A DNA stretch of 64,000 bases from Sistotremastrum niveocremeum HHB9708 (GCA_001630475.1 KV419405.1:497841-561840), one strand, 5' to 3'; counted from the first letter of the stretch, positions 34,112 through 47,101 are shown. Notes: generated by a model not told the origin, from the letters alone. Numbers and translations are program-made.

Positions 34112-35575
34112 ATGATGCTCACTCGAACGCAATCGAACACGTCTCTCAGCCCGGCCAACTCTTTGTGTGACAGAGTGTCAGACTTTAATGCTCTCGCGCG
34201 AGCTTATGTGCAGCCGCCGTTCGAGCAATCGCGCAATGGATATAGAACCTCTTCGCAGAGTAACGCGACGAACAACGATGCAGAGAGTTCGACTTCGACT
34301 TCAAACCGACAGGTATGTCACACTCACGTGCCACTCGTTGATGAGATTGATCGAACTGACTTGAACACTGTTATTGTCAATAAGACGGCCTCACAACCTA
34401 ATCCACCTACACCTTCTCTTTATCCTCCTCTCCTGTCGTCGTCATATAAACCCCCAACTCATTACAACCGCATCTACTCATCGAACAATTACGCCCAACA
34501 ACGCCCCCTCTCTCAGCCGCAGCCACAACTCCCTCGTCAGACCATTCAACCCAACCCTCGACCCATCGCGTCAGGCTCTCGCCCTCTTCAGCGAAGCGAC
34601 ACGCTTCTCGATGAGCCACCCTCATCACCACCACTCTATCCTCTTCCAGACTTCGTAACCCAACCCGCGCGGGTACCTCAGGGTACTTATGTGACTCGAG
34701 GTACATCCCCCATCAGACGTGATTATGCATACGCAGATCGTAACCCTTTTCAACCAAAATCTCTTGAGCCCACTAAGACGTTCATTGAGGAGCCTTCTCA
34801 AGCTTCGCAATCCCCACAAGGACTAGCGAAGCTCGGAGGGCTGGGTCGACAAACGGCATTCCTGGCGGATCCGAGTGAAGATCCATTCGCGACAGGATGG
34901 CGGCCCTCATCCCAGAATAGCCAGCCAAATCCTCTGCCCGAAATCACTCCCGCGACTACTGAAAGCCAGGAATACACCTATGTCGTGACGCCTATCGTCT
35001 CTCCTAATGGAACGTTGAGATTTTTATCATCAAGCCCTCCAATGACTGTTGACGAACTCCAAACCGTCAACAAGAAGCTCGAGAACCCCAGCGAGTCGAG
35101 CTCCTCCGACGAAGGAGACCAACGGAGTTCGGGCACGTTACTCCCGAGTCCCATCCCGTTCTCTGTGGGACATCGAAGTCCCGCCCCAACGCCCTCGCCT
35201 GACCCAACCGACGCTTTATCGACGGACGCATCTACTTCGGCGATACTTTGCACACCCAACACGTCACCTACTGTTCCCCCAAGGATTTCACCTCGCAGTC
35301 AGACCAATCTGGCTTCCATCAAGAAAATGACGAAAGCTCTTGATCTTGGGGATCCGTGGCCTACTACGACGGAGTTTGAGCGAGGGTCGACTGTCGGCCG
35401 AAAACGACTGAGAGCGGAAGACTCGGAGGGACTATCGTTAAGGGAAGAGAGTTCAGATCCTATCTCTTCTCTGTCCGCTGCAAACACCGATGAGATGGAG
35501 ATTGATACGGATGGTGTACGCATGACGCGTTCCAAAGCTAGAGCGAAAGCGCGGAAGTTGGAGGCGAGTGGATAG
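34112..35575 (+). CDS. Disordered Ser/Pro-rich protein of unknown function
   Basis: The frame is 487 codons long. A probable 72-nt in-frame intron (GTATGT at about 34314 to AATAAG at about 34385) would shorten the protein to 463 residues. Almost the whole sequence is low in hydrophobic residues and rich in Ser, Pro, Thr and Gln, with SP/TP sites such as TPSPDPTDAL and VSPNGTL. A slightly more ordered stretch, TYVVTPIVSPNGTLRFLSSS, lies near the middle. The tail is acidic then basic and could act as a nuclear localisation signal (MTRSKARAKARKLEASG). No domain is recognised. Two ATGs occur in tandem at the start. Confidence 0.65.
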   Translation: MMLTRTQSNTSLSPANSLCDRVSDFNALARAYVQPPFEQSRNGYRTSSQSNATNNDAESSTSTSNRQVCHTHVPLVDEIDRTDLNTVIVNKTASQPNPPTPSLYPPLLSSSYKPPTHYNRIYSSNNYAQQRPLSQPQPQLPRQTIQPNPRPIASGSRPLQRSDTLLDEPPSSPPLYPLPDFVTQPARVPQGTYVTRGTSPIRRDYAYADRNPFQPKSLEPTKTFIEEPSQASQSPQGLAKLGGLGRQTAFLADPSEDPFATGWRPSSQNSQPNPLPEITPATTESQEYTYVVTPIVSPNGTLRFLSSSPPMTVDELQTVNKKLENPSESSSSDEGDQRSSGTLLPSPIPFSVGHRSPAPTPSPDPTDALSTDASTSAILCTPNTSPTVPPRISPRSQTNLASIKKMTKALDLGDPWPTTTEFERGSTVGRKRLRAEDSEGLSLREESSDPISSLSAANTDEMEIDTDGVRMTRSKARAKARKLEASG

Positions 35576-36126
35576 GCGATTATGACCCCCGTATTTATGT
35601 GCCATGGGTGAACGACCCTGGTCGTACACGCTGCAAGAGCATGCGGACCATTTCTTCTCTCTATCATGCATGTCAACACATGTCGACCTACGCCTACTTC
35701 AGCCGCAGCCTGCCGTTCTTCTCACGTCGTCTTCCGCATTGCATGCCGCATGCCGCATATCCGACATATGTACGATAGAATGCGTTGCGACTCTTTATCT
35801 TCCCCGACCGACTAGTATCTCTCTCCAGATTCATCAGCATCTCCATACTCCTTTCATAGTGCATTCAGTAGGTTCGTGTATGACTACGTCCACGCATGTG
35901 TAGCTCATTCCCCTAAAATTTATTCTCAATATATAAGTCAAAGCCTGCATATCATTTGTGTGATCTTCGTCCATGATCTAGATAGTGCTGTACCTTGCTG
36001 CAAAATATTTTTACAGATTTCAGGCGAGAGCGTTGAAAATCGGGATCGTCCCGTTGGCCGCCGAGATGAGCAGCGAAAGCTGTCACGCGTGACACCTGCG
36101 GGATCGAGCTCACCGTTGCAGCGACG
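35576..36126. other. Intergenic, no gene seen
   Basis: This 551-bp interval contains a short direct repeat of GCATGCC (about 35740-35757) and the promoter of NDUFV1. Nothing else is supported. Confidence 0.5.
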
Positions 36127-37918
36127 ATGCTGTCGCACTCAAAATCAGGTATGGTTGACATTTCAGGCCCAATTCGAGGAGCATGCTGAGTTGTGTCAGT
36201 GCTGAGCCGTTCAGTGGCTCCAAAGTCACTGGGGAGAACTTTCGCGACTGTTCAGGACACTCCCGTCAGAAGATATGGTGGATTGAAAGACCAGGACCGG
36301 ATATTTACCAATGCGTATTCGAGACACGACCACGGAATTAAAGGTGCCCAGGTGCGTTGACTTTCAATACCATAAAGTTTTGACGGACTCGGCTCACCCC
36401 CCTGACAGTCGAGAGGAGACTGGCATCGCACCAAAGATATATTGCTTAAGGGTGATTCGTGGATTATCCAGACCATCAAGGATTCGGGTCTCAGAGGGAG
36501 AGGTGGGGCTGGATTCCCGAGTGGTTTGAAATGGAGTTTTATGAACAAGCCCAATTGGCAGGCGGACAAGAGGTATGTTCGGTTCTCTTGCACCAAGGGT
36601 CCAAGACTGACTGTTGCCTTCAAGACCAAGATATTTGGTCGTTAACGCTGATGAAGGAGAGCCTGGAACTTGCAAGGACCGTGAAATTCTGCGTGGAGAT
36701 CCTCATAAGCTCGTGGAGGGGTGTCTCGTTGCTGGTCGTGCTATGAACGCTACAGCAGCCTACATCTATATTCGCGGAGAATTCTACCAGGAAGCATCAC
36801 ATCTCCAGCAGGCTATCGACGAGGCATACAAGGCAGGACTTATTGGAAAAGATGCTTGTGGTTCAGGATATGCTTTCGACGTTTACCTCCACCGTGGAGC
36901 CGGAGCCTACATCTGCGGCGAAGAAACTGCCCTCATTGAGTCCCTGGAAGGAAAGCAGGGAAAGCCGCGTCTGAAGCCTCCTTTCCCTGCTGATGTTGGG
37001 CTTTTCGGATGTCCCACGACTGTTGCGAATGTTGAAACTGTCGCTGTGGCTCCTACAATTTGTCGTCGAGGTGCATCGTGGTTCGCTGGGTTTGGGAGAG
37101 AGCGGAATCAGGGAACGAAACTATTCTGCATCAGCGGACATGTTAACAATCCATGTGTGGTCGAGGAGGAGATGAGTATACCCCTGAAAGAACTCATCGA
37201 GAAGCACTGCGGAGGCGTGAGGGGAGGCTGGGATAATCTGCTGGGTATTATACCAGGAGGAAGCTCAGTACCCGTCCTTCCTATCAAACAGTGTGGCGAA
37301 GTCTTGTAAGCAGTTCTTATGCTCTGTATCCGACTCCTACTAACCCTTTCATAGAATGGACTATGATTCGCTCAAAGATGCACAATCAGGTCTTGGGACT
37401 GGTGCTGTCATCGTCATGGACAAGTCGACCGACATTGTTGCCGCCATCGCCCGCTTCTCTCATTTCTACAAGCATGAATCATGTGGCCAATGCACACCAT
37501 GTAGAGAGGGGACGACTTGGATGATGAATATGATGGATCGTCTTCAGGAGGGTCGGGCACATCATAGAGAGATTGATATGCTTTTGGAGTTAACGTCCGT
37601 CCGTTTACTGTTCCGTCTAAGCGTGTACTCATGTGTTTTACAGGAAACAAGTCGAGGGTCGCACAATCTGTGCACTGGGAGATGCTGCTGCGTGGCCGAT
37701 TCAGGGACTTATGCGTCACTTCCGTAAGATTCTTGTTATCCCGGGTAAACTGTATCTCACGCTGCCATATAGGACACGAAGTTGAAAAACGCATTGATGA
37801 TTTCCGTGCGGCGAATGGACCTGTGCTCTTTGGTGGTCGTCTCAAGAGCGAAACCGATCCCACTCTCGCCCTCCCTGATAACTTGGGAGCTAATTTAGTC
37901 GATGCCCCAAGGCTGTGA
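36127..37918 (+). CDS. NDUFV1: NADH:ubiquinone oxidoreductase 51 kDa flavoprotein subunit (NDUFV1)
   Basis: This subunit oxidises NADH with FMN and passes electrons to cluster N3 at the tip of complex I. Seven exons (36127-36148, 36200-36351, 36409-36572, 36625-37305, 37355-37594, 37644-37723, 37773-37918) give 494 residues. The first exon is only 22 nt and starts the leader [20 protein letters not shown]. Key motifs are [32 protein letters not shown] (FMN and NADH site), [19 protein letters not shown] and [11 protein letters not shown] plus a later Cys (TICALGD), which ligate the 4Fe-4S cluster. It is the third complex I subunit in the window, about 13 kb from the other two. The intron 3 acceptor is CAAG rather than CAG or TAG. 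Confidence 0.95.
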
Positions 37919-38159
37919 TATGTTGAAAAGGAAACAATAGATAAAATTCCATTTTCTGTACATGAAAGCACACGAATGTAGTGGACGAGAGGACCAGTGA
38001 ACCAGATGTCAGGCTGAGACCTCAGTGTGGTAGCCGCCGTGACGGTGGCTTCGGCGAGTCGCGTTCAACTTGAAGCTCCACATTCAATTCGAGAGTCCAG
38101 AAATGCCACCATCTCTGCCAACCTAATCGTACCCTGGATGCGTGCGGTTCCAGATTATC

Positions 38160-41100
38160 ATGCCAGAGATTCTGTTACTCCCTGAGAAAACGCGTACCCG
38201 ACTTCGTTCGACACAAATCATTACTTCTCTTCCTCAGCTCATCTCAGAGCTCTTACAGAACGCTCTCGATGCGAACGCAAAGCACGTAGATATCTCCATT
38301 GATTGCGACGAATGGACCTGCACTGTGAGAGATGACGGTACTGGAATCCCTAGAGACGGCTTGAAGTTATTGGCTGTTGGTGGAGAGGGAGGACGGTACG
38401 GTTCGTCTCTACAAGTCATGATCATTATGTGCGGTACGCTGATCTTTTCCATGTGCACAGGTACATCTAAAGCGTATAATGAAAGGTCCCTGGAGGACAT
38501 TTCGACATTTGGGTTTCGTGGCGAAGGTGAGATCCTGAGCATCCTTCCATAGTTGCTGTTTGTTCACATTGCGGTCTAGCTCTGGCTTCTGTCGCCGATA
38601 TATCATGCCTTGAAATTTCTTCGCGCACGGCGGGTGCTAAAGAAAGCTGGTCTGTCATCGTCAAGGTACCATCCTCGGCATGCACTTCGAAATTACGTTG
38701 ACTTGCCGGTGCAGGGTGGAAAGGAATTATATTTTGGTCCCGCTATACGTTGCCGTCGGGAAAGTCCTGGGACAACCGTCTGCATTCGAGATGCTTTCTA
38801 TAACGTCGGTTCTCCTGTTTGTATGTGCATATACCCTTGCTGAAATATCTCAGTTGCCTATCCGCAGAACTTCGCACACCGCCCCAGCGCGCACAGTTGA
38901 GCTGGTAAAGAAAGAAATAGAGGTGTATGCATTGATGTTTCCCGGAGTCGCATTTTCACTTGATACCGCGAATAAATCGAAGGAGGCCCACGGCAAGAAT
39001 CGAGTTTTGACGATCCTCCCGAGTGGTTCGACGCTTTTGACCTTCAAAAGTATCTACGGTGGTGCCTTAATCGAAGTGAGTCCGAGTCATATTTTTCTCC
39101 CTTACAAGCTGTCTCTAAACGCTGTCTGCAGCACGTTCACGAGATCAATGCTAAAGACAGGGGCATGGTTTTGCAGGGCTTTATCAGCTTGGTTGGCGCT
39201 CCTTCCAAAGTGCGTGCTCTTCCAAGTTCTCCTTGTCAACATTGACAGACATTCTACCAGTCGCATCAGTACCTCTGTATGGCGTTCACATCGGATGGTG
39301 CACTCATATAATGATTCTGAATCATCTTTGTTTCAGATGTCAATCGGCACCCCATGTCGTCGGGTGATATACATCATGCCATCGAGACCCGCTTTGCTTT
39401 GAGCTCGTTTTCTAAACACGTGAGACATCCGAAGAACATCATGGCCGTTTGCTAACCTTTTATTTCATAGGCATTCGACGAAGAAGGTATCACTCAATCC
39501 CCACGTCCCGGTAAAGGGCGCCATCATGCAGTGTCTAAATTTCAACTGACTAAAAAGATTAGCGACGCGGCGATCACCGCGTAAAAACGAGCGTCGACCC
39601 GTCTATGTCATAAACTTGGACGTGCCTCCTAGTCAGTTCGATAATTGTATTGACCCGAATAAGTCTCTTGTGCAGTTCAAGGTCAGCTCAAATGTGTCCA
39701 TATGACATCATTTGCAATAAGGTTGATCTCTGATCTCTGATTCAGAACTTGCAAGACGTTGTGATTTTTGTTTCGAATGCTGTTCAGGATTTCTTGGTAC
39801 TGCATGGATTTGCCAATCCCGTAGAGCGCTCCCCCGTGGCTTCTTTGAGAGGATCTCCGAGAAAGCGAGCACGACGTGACTCGAAAGGGATATCCCTTGT
39901 CCACGAGGGGATCGGAGCTAGTCCTATGAGTAGCCCCTGCTCTTATCGGAGCGTAAGAGCCGAAGCTCATGCATATCAGGAGAGTGCTGTATTCAGCTCA
40001 TGCACGGTATGCGGAATACGACCGAGCTGGGGATGCTTGATAACTTTCTCTTTAGGATCAACGCTTCTTACCACTAAATGGGAGGTACCAGGATGAGAGG
40101 GACCGTCAGGATGAAGACCTCTTCCTTGGTACTACTCGCCGTGAAAGCTTGTTCCCATCTCATACCGGAAAGAATGTGGGAGGACTCGGAAAGCCACCCG
40201 ATCGATACACGCTGACCAGCAAATCTACCAAAATTGACGACACTGTTTCTCAAACAACGAAAGACACTCCTGCATGGCTAAGTGATGTGCTAAGTGTAGA
40301 CCCCTTTCTTTGCCCTTCCCTAGTTAGTTTTCCGCTTACCCGGTTTTACAGAAAAATGGAGCATACACCTTGTCGGAGAGCCGAGCGCCATCTATTAATC
40401 CTATTGCAAATCCCTTGGCACCTACTCCGAAAAACTCTAGGCATAATATGAAGACAATAGCTGCGTTACTTCAAGGTCGAGGGACTGACATCTCTCGTCG
40501 CATCACCCGCTCAGACTTGACGTTTGCTCAAGTAATATCTCAAGTAGATACCAAGTTTATCGCCTGCCTAGTTCGATCGTCGCCTGCGCATGGCAGACAC
40601 CAAGATAATTTGATCCTAATCGATCAACATGCAGCGGACGAACGTGTCCGAGTTGAACGGTTTCTCGACGATTTATGCACTAGCTATCTGCGCGGACAGG
40701 TACAAAGGCGAATATTGGTGCCCGAAAAGTTGATACTCGTAACGGAGAGCGAAAGGCGACTGCTTTCACGTGGCGATATCCGAGAAGCTTTCTCTAAGTG
40801 GGGCTTTTCCTTCAATCTCCCACCCCTCGCATCTTTTGGTGGATACGGTGTCGACGAAGAGAGCGACACATATGTTCAAGTCGGTGTTGAGAGCGTGCCA
40901 GATATTATTGGCGACAAAGTAGGCTTCTTTACCTCTGTACGTCGATGTTGCACTGATTGTGTGAAGTTACTTCTTGCGGACGAATTAAAGGATTTTGTCA
41001 AGAATTACGTCGCGAGGCTTGAGGGTGGCGAAATTCAGGAATATCCAGCTCAGGAACCGATTGGACTGGATACACCATCTTCAGACGGGCCTGCGTGGTT

Positions 41101-41443
41101 GAAAGCATTGCGATTCTGTCCTCCTGAACTATTGGACCTGGTCAATTCGAAGGCATGTCGAGGTATGATCCATCGGTTTGTGATCCTGCACGATGTAAAC
41201 TGATAAGCAGGGGCGATCATGTTCAATGATCCTCTTGAACTTGATCAATGCGAAAGGCTGATATCACAACTGTCAAAGACCGTCTATCCGTTTCAGTGTG
41301 CGCATGGAAGGTGCGTGAGTAGCTCGTTGGCGGGTCATTTGTCCGTAACTGCTTCTTCTAGGCCTACTTTGGTGCCGCTGACGGCAATCGACGGACCGAA
41401 AAGCTACGCTAGACCTGTTGATTGGAGTCGGCTTGAAGCATGA
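38160..41443 (+). CDS. MLH3: DNA mismatch repair protein MLH3
   Basis: MLH3 pairs with MLH1 as an endonuclease that resolves meiotic double Holliday junctions into crossovers and aids mismatch repair. Sixteen exons from 38160 to 41443 sum to 829 residues with every phase closing. The N-terminal GHKL ATPase shows ELLQNALDANA, VRDDGTGIP and STFGFRGEALAS. The transducer domain includes INAKDRGMVLQGFIS and VNRHPMSSGDIHHAIE. The C-terminal domain has the metal-binding endonuclease motif DQHAADERVRVE, then ACRGAIMFNDPL and FQCAHGRPT, which are diagnostic of MLH3 and PMS2 proteins, with overall match to MLH3. The linker (about 350-530) is poorly conserved. The exon 9-10 boundary (39510/39563) is the least certain; a donor at 39487 is an alternative. 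Confidence 0.9.
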
Positions 41444-42006
41444 CGGCCATGCGGTTGTCCTTTCTTCCCGTTTACGTGAGTGTCATCGAAGCTATTCCGA
41501 TCAGAAATTGGTGCACCGAGTTCACCTCTGCAGGTGACCAGCTTCTGGCTTTGTCTTGTGAGCCTTGGATGTCGCTGCTCAATTATCGCATCAAGGGTCT
41601 TCGTGTAGTAGTATTCATTCCTCATTTCACTAGTGGAAAAACGGCAAGTGGAGTGTCTTGATCCCTGAACCCAGACTTTGCGAACGAACGAGGCCGTGTA
41701 AGTCTTGGATCCAAATCACTTCAACACAGCGTTCATTCGATGGTCAGGTTTTCCGTCGCATTGCAAAGTTCGCACCAGCTGTAAGAACATAGAATGTATA
41801 ACATAGAATTTTATAATTATGCAGATCATGTTCCTTGAACTTCTTTCACCTCGAAGGAGCGCCAGAGATGCTATCTATAGTCAAAGCCGACTTTCCGGAT
41901 AAGGAACGGGTTGCATGGCGCCATCGGTGGCCGCGCAGGGTCTGTAAGGAAAATTTAGCCGAGCGATAACTCTCACTTGTACTCCCACCATCTCTTCTCA
42001 ACAGGC
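41444..42006. other. Intergenic, no gene seen
   Basis: This interval holds the 3' flank of MLH3 and the promoter of the permease; no supported frame or repeat. Confidence 0.5.
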
Positions 42007-44419
42007 ATGGCCAGTCCTACTCACTCTAAAATCGACGATTCGACGTCCATTGATCAAGATGAAGTCCAATTGGTAATTGGACCAAAGCAACTTTAGGCTG
42101 TTCTCTCGCAATGGCTGCCTCAGGTGTCAATTGGTAACGTCAATTTGAGGACAACTTCTTTGGCTGCGGGTACTCGCTTTCATCGTCCTCCTTTGGAGGC
42201 GGTGCTTGTGGGTTGAGATCATACCGCCGAACCTGATCAGGATAATGCCTGCGCGAGGAAAAGCCTTAGAGTTGCTCTTTACATCTCCTCTTAGAGGAGA
42301 TCTGAATATATACTGACTCTCCGTTTCTTATCGCCCAAAGGCGCAACTAGGTTATAAACAGGTACGGATATCGTTTTTCTGTCCCTGCAAAGCTTGATGC
42401 ATTGGCGTTGTAGACTTTGCACCGTAGTTGGCATCAAATCGAAAGTTTTGCCGCCAGCTTTTGCGCGTTAAATTTCATTGGTGGTGTCAGGTAAATGTCC
42501 TATTAAACGTGTGATACTTGCTTTCTCAATGTTTTCTCAGATCCGCGTTCTTCCTGGGAATTCTCGCTGGTGGCCCAGCTGCTTTATGGTGAGTTTAAGC
42601 TCGAAACCTCTCAAATTCTATCTACATCCAATGCAGGTCTTCGTACCTTATCACGATCGTGTTCATGATCATCACTGCTGCTGTGCTCGCCGAGATCTGC
42701 TCAGCACTTCCGCTCAGTGGATCCATCTACATCTGGGCGGCCGAAAGTGCCGGACCTAAATATGCTCGTCTCGTTGGATTCACGGTTGCTTGGTGGTCTT
42801 GCACTGCTTGGATGACTTTTGTTGCAAGCAATTGTCAGGTATGTCTGTCAGCGCTGTTGCAGAATGCTGATCACTAAGTCTTTCTCGACAGGCAACCGCC
42901 AATTATCTGGTGTCGTTATTAGCAGTTTACGAGGTCGACTTTCCAGGAGGCATCGATAATAGCAACATCAAATGGCGTGCATTTATCTGGGCTGTCTCCG
43001 AAGTTTTGTTGGTAATCTCGATCGCAATCAACTACCTTCCTCGTAAGTTGCTAACTGCGCCTTGTCTCTGATCAACTGACCCTTTATTCAGCGCGATGGT
43101 ATTCCGGGGTCTTTAAATTTGCTATTTTCATCATCATGTTGGATTTCTTCCTGTGCCTGATTTGGCTCCCTATTGGTGTCTCGAAGACCTACGGCTTCCG
43201 CACCGCTAAAGAAGCTTTCCTCACAACTTGTACGTCCATGATCTTAGGATTTCTGTCTGTATACCCACACAACTTGTTCAGACAACGGAACTGGTGCTCC
43301 GCCCGTTTGGAATTGGTTCTTGTCTTTGTGAGTGATTATGAGAAACCCATTGCATTGCGTGGCTCATATAGTATATGTAGCCTTTTTACCGCCGGTACTC
43401 TCACAGGATTTGATGCTTCCGGACACATTGCGGAAGAGACCAAGAATGCTAGGTATTCATCATATCACTCTTGCTGCGTTCACATACTGACCTCCCTGAC
43501 AGTGTTGTTGCCGCACGGGGAATTCTGAGCAGTGCAATCGCTACAGCAATCGGAGGCTTCATCACCGCCATCCTCTTCTTGTTTTGTACTCCTGACTTTG
43601 ATACTCTCTTTGCGCTCGACGCACCCCAACCTTTCGTCCAAATATATGCCTTGGCGCTAGGCAAGGGAGGGGCTGTCTTTATGACAATCCTCGCCGCTGT
43701 CGGCTTGATCTTGGTACGAGTGTAGTCATCCAGTTGCCCGACCTAGACTGATTATGGTGGCTTTCAGAATTCTAGCATTGCTATCATTGCTGCTTCCCGT
43801 TTGATCTTCGCGGTTGCTCGCGATGGCGTACTTCCCGGATCGCACTGGATTGGGAGAGTCTCGGAAGATGGTCAGCCACGAAACGCCGTGACTGTCATGT
43901 TCGTCTTCGCGGCGTCTCTTTTATGTGTTATCTTGCCGAGTCAAGTGGCATTCACGTCGCTCGTCTCCGCCGCCGGCATTCCTACCATCGCGGCTTACGG
44001 ATTGATTGCACTTCTCCGATTGACCTTGACGCCGGACTCCTTCGGTTCTTCTCATTTCCATTTGGGAAAATTCAGGAAGCTCTTCTACCTTTGCGCAGCC
44101 GTGTTCAACGCCGTCGTATTTTCTGTGAGCAGGCTTGTTTAGGTTTATCTTGCACTATGCTGACAAAGCCTTCCAGGTCGACATCTCGCCTTTCTCTTTC
44201 CCTGTCACGGCCGAAACATTCAATTTTGTGAGTTGCTCTGACCTTCCACATAAACTCTTCTAAGTTCCAATCAAGGCATGTGCCATCTTTGGCGCCATTA
44301 CCGTCTTCGGGTTGCTTAGCTGGTGGCTTCTTCCAGAGGAGAAGTGGCTCCGCCAGGCGCATCTTACCCATGCTAAACATACAGCTGACGCACCTGAACA
44401 GCCTGTCGTGCAGACTTAG
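42007..44419 (+). CDS. APC-superfamily amine/choline permease (HNM1/UGA4-like)
   Basis: The protein is a plasma-membrane transporter of the fungal amino acid/choline family, taking up choline, GABA, polyamines or similar amines by cation symport. Thirteen exons (42007-42072, 42341-42361, 42414-42490, 42541-42588, 42637-42838, 42892-43042, 43092-43229, 43282-43327, 43381-43452, 43503-43713, 43768-44124, 44177-44227, 44276-44419) give 527 residues and about 12 membrane spans. Family signatures are ESFAASFCALNFIGGVR, LAEICSALPLSGSIYIWAAE, GFDASGHIAEETKNA and RDGVLPGSHWIGRV. Intron 1 is long (268 nt) for this genome and holds a 19-bp hairpin near 42283-42301; the small second exon (21 nt) is supported by ALGYK-type family sequence and phase. 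The substrate is not decidable from sequence. Confidence 0.87.
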
Positions 44420-44600
44420 ATATGCTCTGATATGGCTACTGTGTATGATATACGAACGTTATCTATCACTCGTAGGATACTAGGTCAAGCGTAGCGTATC
44501 ATCTGCTGGACTCACTATTAGAAATGACTGTTACTTTTGTGCAAGTCTTTGAAATTAAGAAGACAAATATATGTCATCCCCGTTCTAAAATGTGTAATAT

Positions 44601-46879
44601 TTATTGACGTGCAATATCAAGAACTCCTTGGCAAGCGCCTTCGACATCGACAATCTGGGATGAACGTTAGCTGGGGGGTCAATCTCGCAGTGACTGGCCG
44701 ACCTCTTTCGGAGCATTCACCGATAGTACAACCGGATAATCCTGTTCCACAAGCACCTCATCCTGCGTCCATAAGCACGATGTAACCTATCCAGATGGAA
44801 CAATGATTTACCTCTATTCGAATGCCGATGTTATGGAAGTGTTTTGGAAATCTTGGATCCGGAGGAACATACAGGCCTAGGAGTGTCATGAGCGGCTGAT
44901 TCTTCACCGAATGCCTCGTGTCAATCTACCAGGTTCAATTGTGATGACCATTCCGCTCTTGATCCTAGAAATCTGCCTTTAGGGCTTCTATTCGCAGCTG
45001 GCGATCGTCGACGTACGAATCTGCGCGGTCTATACTGGACTCGTGTAAGTCTAAATCAAGATAAAGAGATGATAAATAGCAGGTCATCGAAAGAGTGACA
45101 CCGCACCTATACCGATGGGATGCGTCAAGAAGTGCGGATATAGTATTCTTTCCAGATCGCCGGTATGCAGCTCGAACCCTATCTGTCTAAGTTCTGTCGA
45201 AAGGAATTGACAAGATCGACGGTGTAGATCATGAAGACTGAGACCAGATTTTCCTGTACATAGGTCAATGCATTGCTTTTGAGCGTTCAAAATGGCCTGA
45301 TATAGGTCTCGCTGTGGCGCGGTAAATTTCCCCGAAGCCGGCCAAGTGCGCGCTGGATATAAAAGATCAGGCACGATAAAATGAACCCAGGAGACGCTCA
45401 CTGATATCGGAAGCGTAACCACTTGTTTTGGATCAATAAACGTGATATGGGCTCAAGGTACATTACTTACTTGTATTCACACCCAGCATCTACGAGCACC
45501 AGTTCATCTGAATTTATGAGCTGATCGTTCGCCGTGTAATGGATAATAAGCGCATTGGGACTGCAGACTGTGAATCAAGCGGATGGTCGTATACGAAGCA
45601 AGTGACACACCCTGATGCAACAACAGGAACGTATGCTAACCGCTGCGCTCCGTTGAGAAGGCATCTATACTGAAAATGGGCAGCAATATCTGCCTCGGAT
45701 CTTCCGGGCTCGCCGAATCTCATGATCTGCTGGAAAGTTAGGTCCAGGTTTCTCGAATATATCTCAGTCTCACATCCGCGTGGGCGTTCCCGCTAATATC
45801 GGCAGCCAGTCTCATCATACGCTTCTCCGCAGGGCTCTTGATTGTCCGTAACTTGATGATCTCGGAGGCCAGAGGTCGGCGTCGGCTAGATGACAGTGCA
45901 TCTATGATGCTTTCATATTCGGTTTTTGGGGCCACTTGATTAGACAAGTACTGAAGCAGTGAACGACGACGTTTGGATGCAGGGACATCAACGTAGACGT
46001 TCGAGTATGACGTGACAACTGATTTCAAATGTGAGGGAAAGTGGATTATGTCTCTAGCCTAGAAATAATGCGTCACAGGTTCAGACTGCATAAGGATAAA
46101 GGCTTACATCGTCAGCGCCAAAGATAGAAATCGCGGCTTCGAAACCAGATCTGATCGACGTTAAACGAGGACACTCGGATTGCCACAGAAAGACCCACCT
46201 AGGGCCATTCCATTTCTCATACTCCGCGTGTTTTCGTCCACAAAACATCGTCATCTTATATCCTCGACTGCTCGAATTCTTTTCTATACCAAGGATTCGA
46301 GAATGTCGCAGAGCATCTAGTGGAAACTGAACGAACCCAAAATGACCGCCGTATCCGGTTCTTGAAATCCCGTCAGGTACCAGAAATCCGAGGCCTGGCG
46401 AAAGGAATAGCTTCGTGAATGAGTCTTCCGAGTGCTATATATGCAGCAGATAATCTTACAAAATTTCTGGGGTATAGAATCGGTTTGCAGCATTGTTGAT
46501 GGAGATGACCACGTACGTTGACTCATATATTTCACACTTCCAGCAACTAATATGACAATTGAGTTGTCGGGCAGCCCATTCATGAGCGCAGCTCTTCGCC
46601 TCTCATACTCCTCTGAAGTGATGCCAGGAGTAAGCTCGTTGGGCCGAACTGTGATAGGACGTTAGCCAAAGTGGCTCGAAGTTACTAGACATATCACTAA
46701 CGCAGAGTTGGATGAGATTTATAGGTAGGCTGCCCCCATAGCGAAGGTTTTATTGGTGCGATCGTAGGAGCTCCGTCGTTCAACGAGATGCCTGAAACGA
46801 CCTCGGTGGCATATCTTCGTTTACTCCAGCTTGAAACTGAGATTCGTTTCCCTCCAACAGTTACGCATCTTCGAAGCAT
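44601..46879 (-). CDS. ICP55: Intermediate cleaving peptidase ICP55 / mitochondrial Xaa-Pro aminopeptidase (XPNPEP3 type)
   Basis: ICP55 removes one residue from imported mitochondrial proteins after MPP and so stabilises them. Sixteen exons sum to 508 residues. The leader is Arg/Ser-rich (MLRRCVTVGGKRISVSSWSK), followed by RPNELTPGITSEEYERRR. The N-terminal lobe reads QIFYSFRQASDFWYLTGFQE, which requires a 7-nt microexon (46466-46460) between introns of 50 and 49 nt. The M24 metalloprotease domain keeps all five metal ligands: DAGCEYNGYASDITRTWP (two Asp), HPIGIDLHESS (His), ITIEPG (Glu) and IGIRIEDE (Glu). It is divergent from the lipase gene, 222 bp apart. Confidence 0.92.
46460..46466 (-). 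other. 7-nt microexon of ICP55
   Basis: Sequence AAATTTT on the minus strand, bounded by CCCCAG and GTAAGA. It joins codons to read MSQ-QIFY-SFRQ, the conserved family sequence. Leaving it out, or reading through either intron, breaks the frame. Confidence 0.85.
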
Positions 46880-47101
46880 AGCAGTCTGCTGAACGCACAG
46901 AGAAAAGTGCAGCAGACGTCACGGCACCTGAGAACGCCAGGAAAGTCACGTGTAGACCGGGCCCAAGGCTTGCGGAGAACTAGCGCTGTTCATGATGTCT
47001 GACAGGTCCTACTCGCATCAACCCTTTCTGAACATCATTAGAGTCTTTGGCGTATGAGAAGCCTGTTGCTTCATCAGCCTGCCACCTTTATCATCAGTTA
47101 G

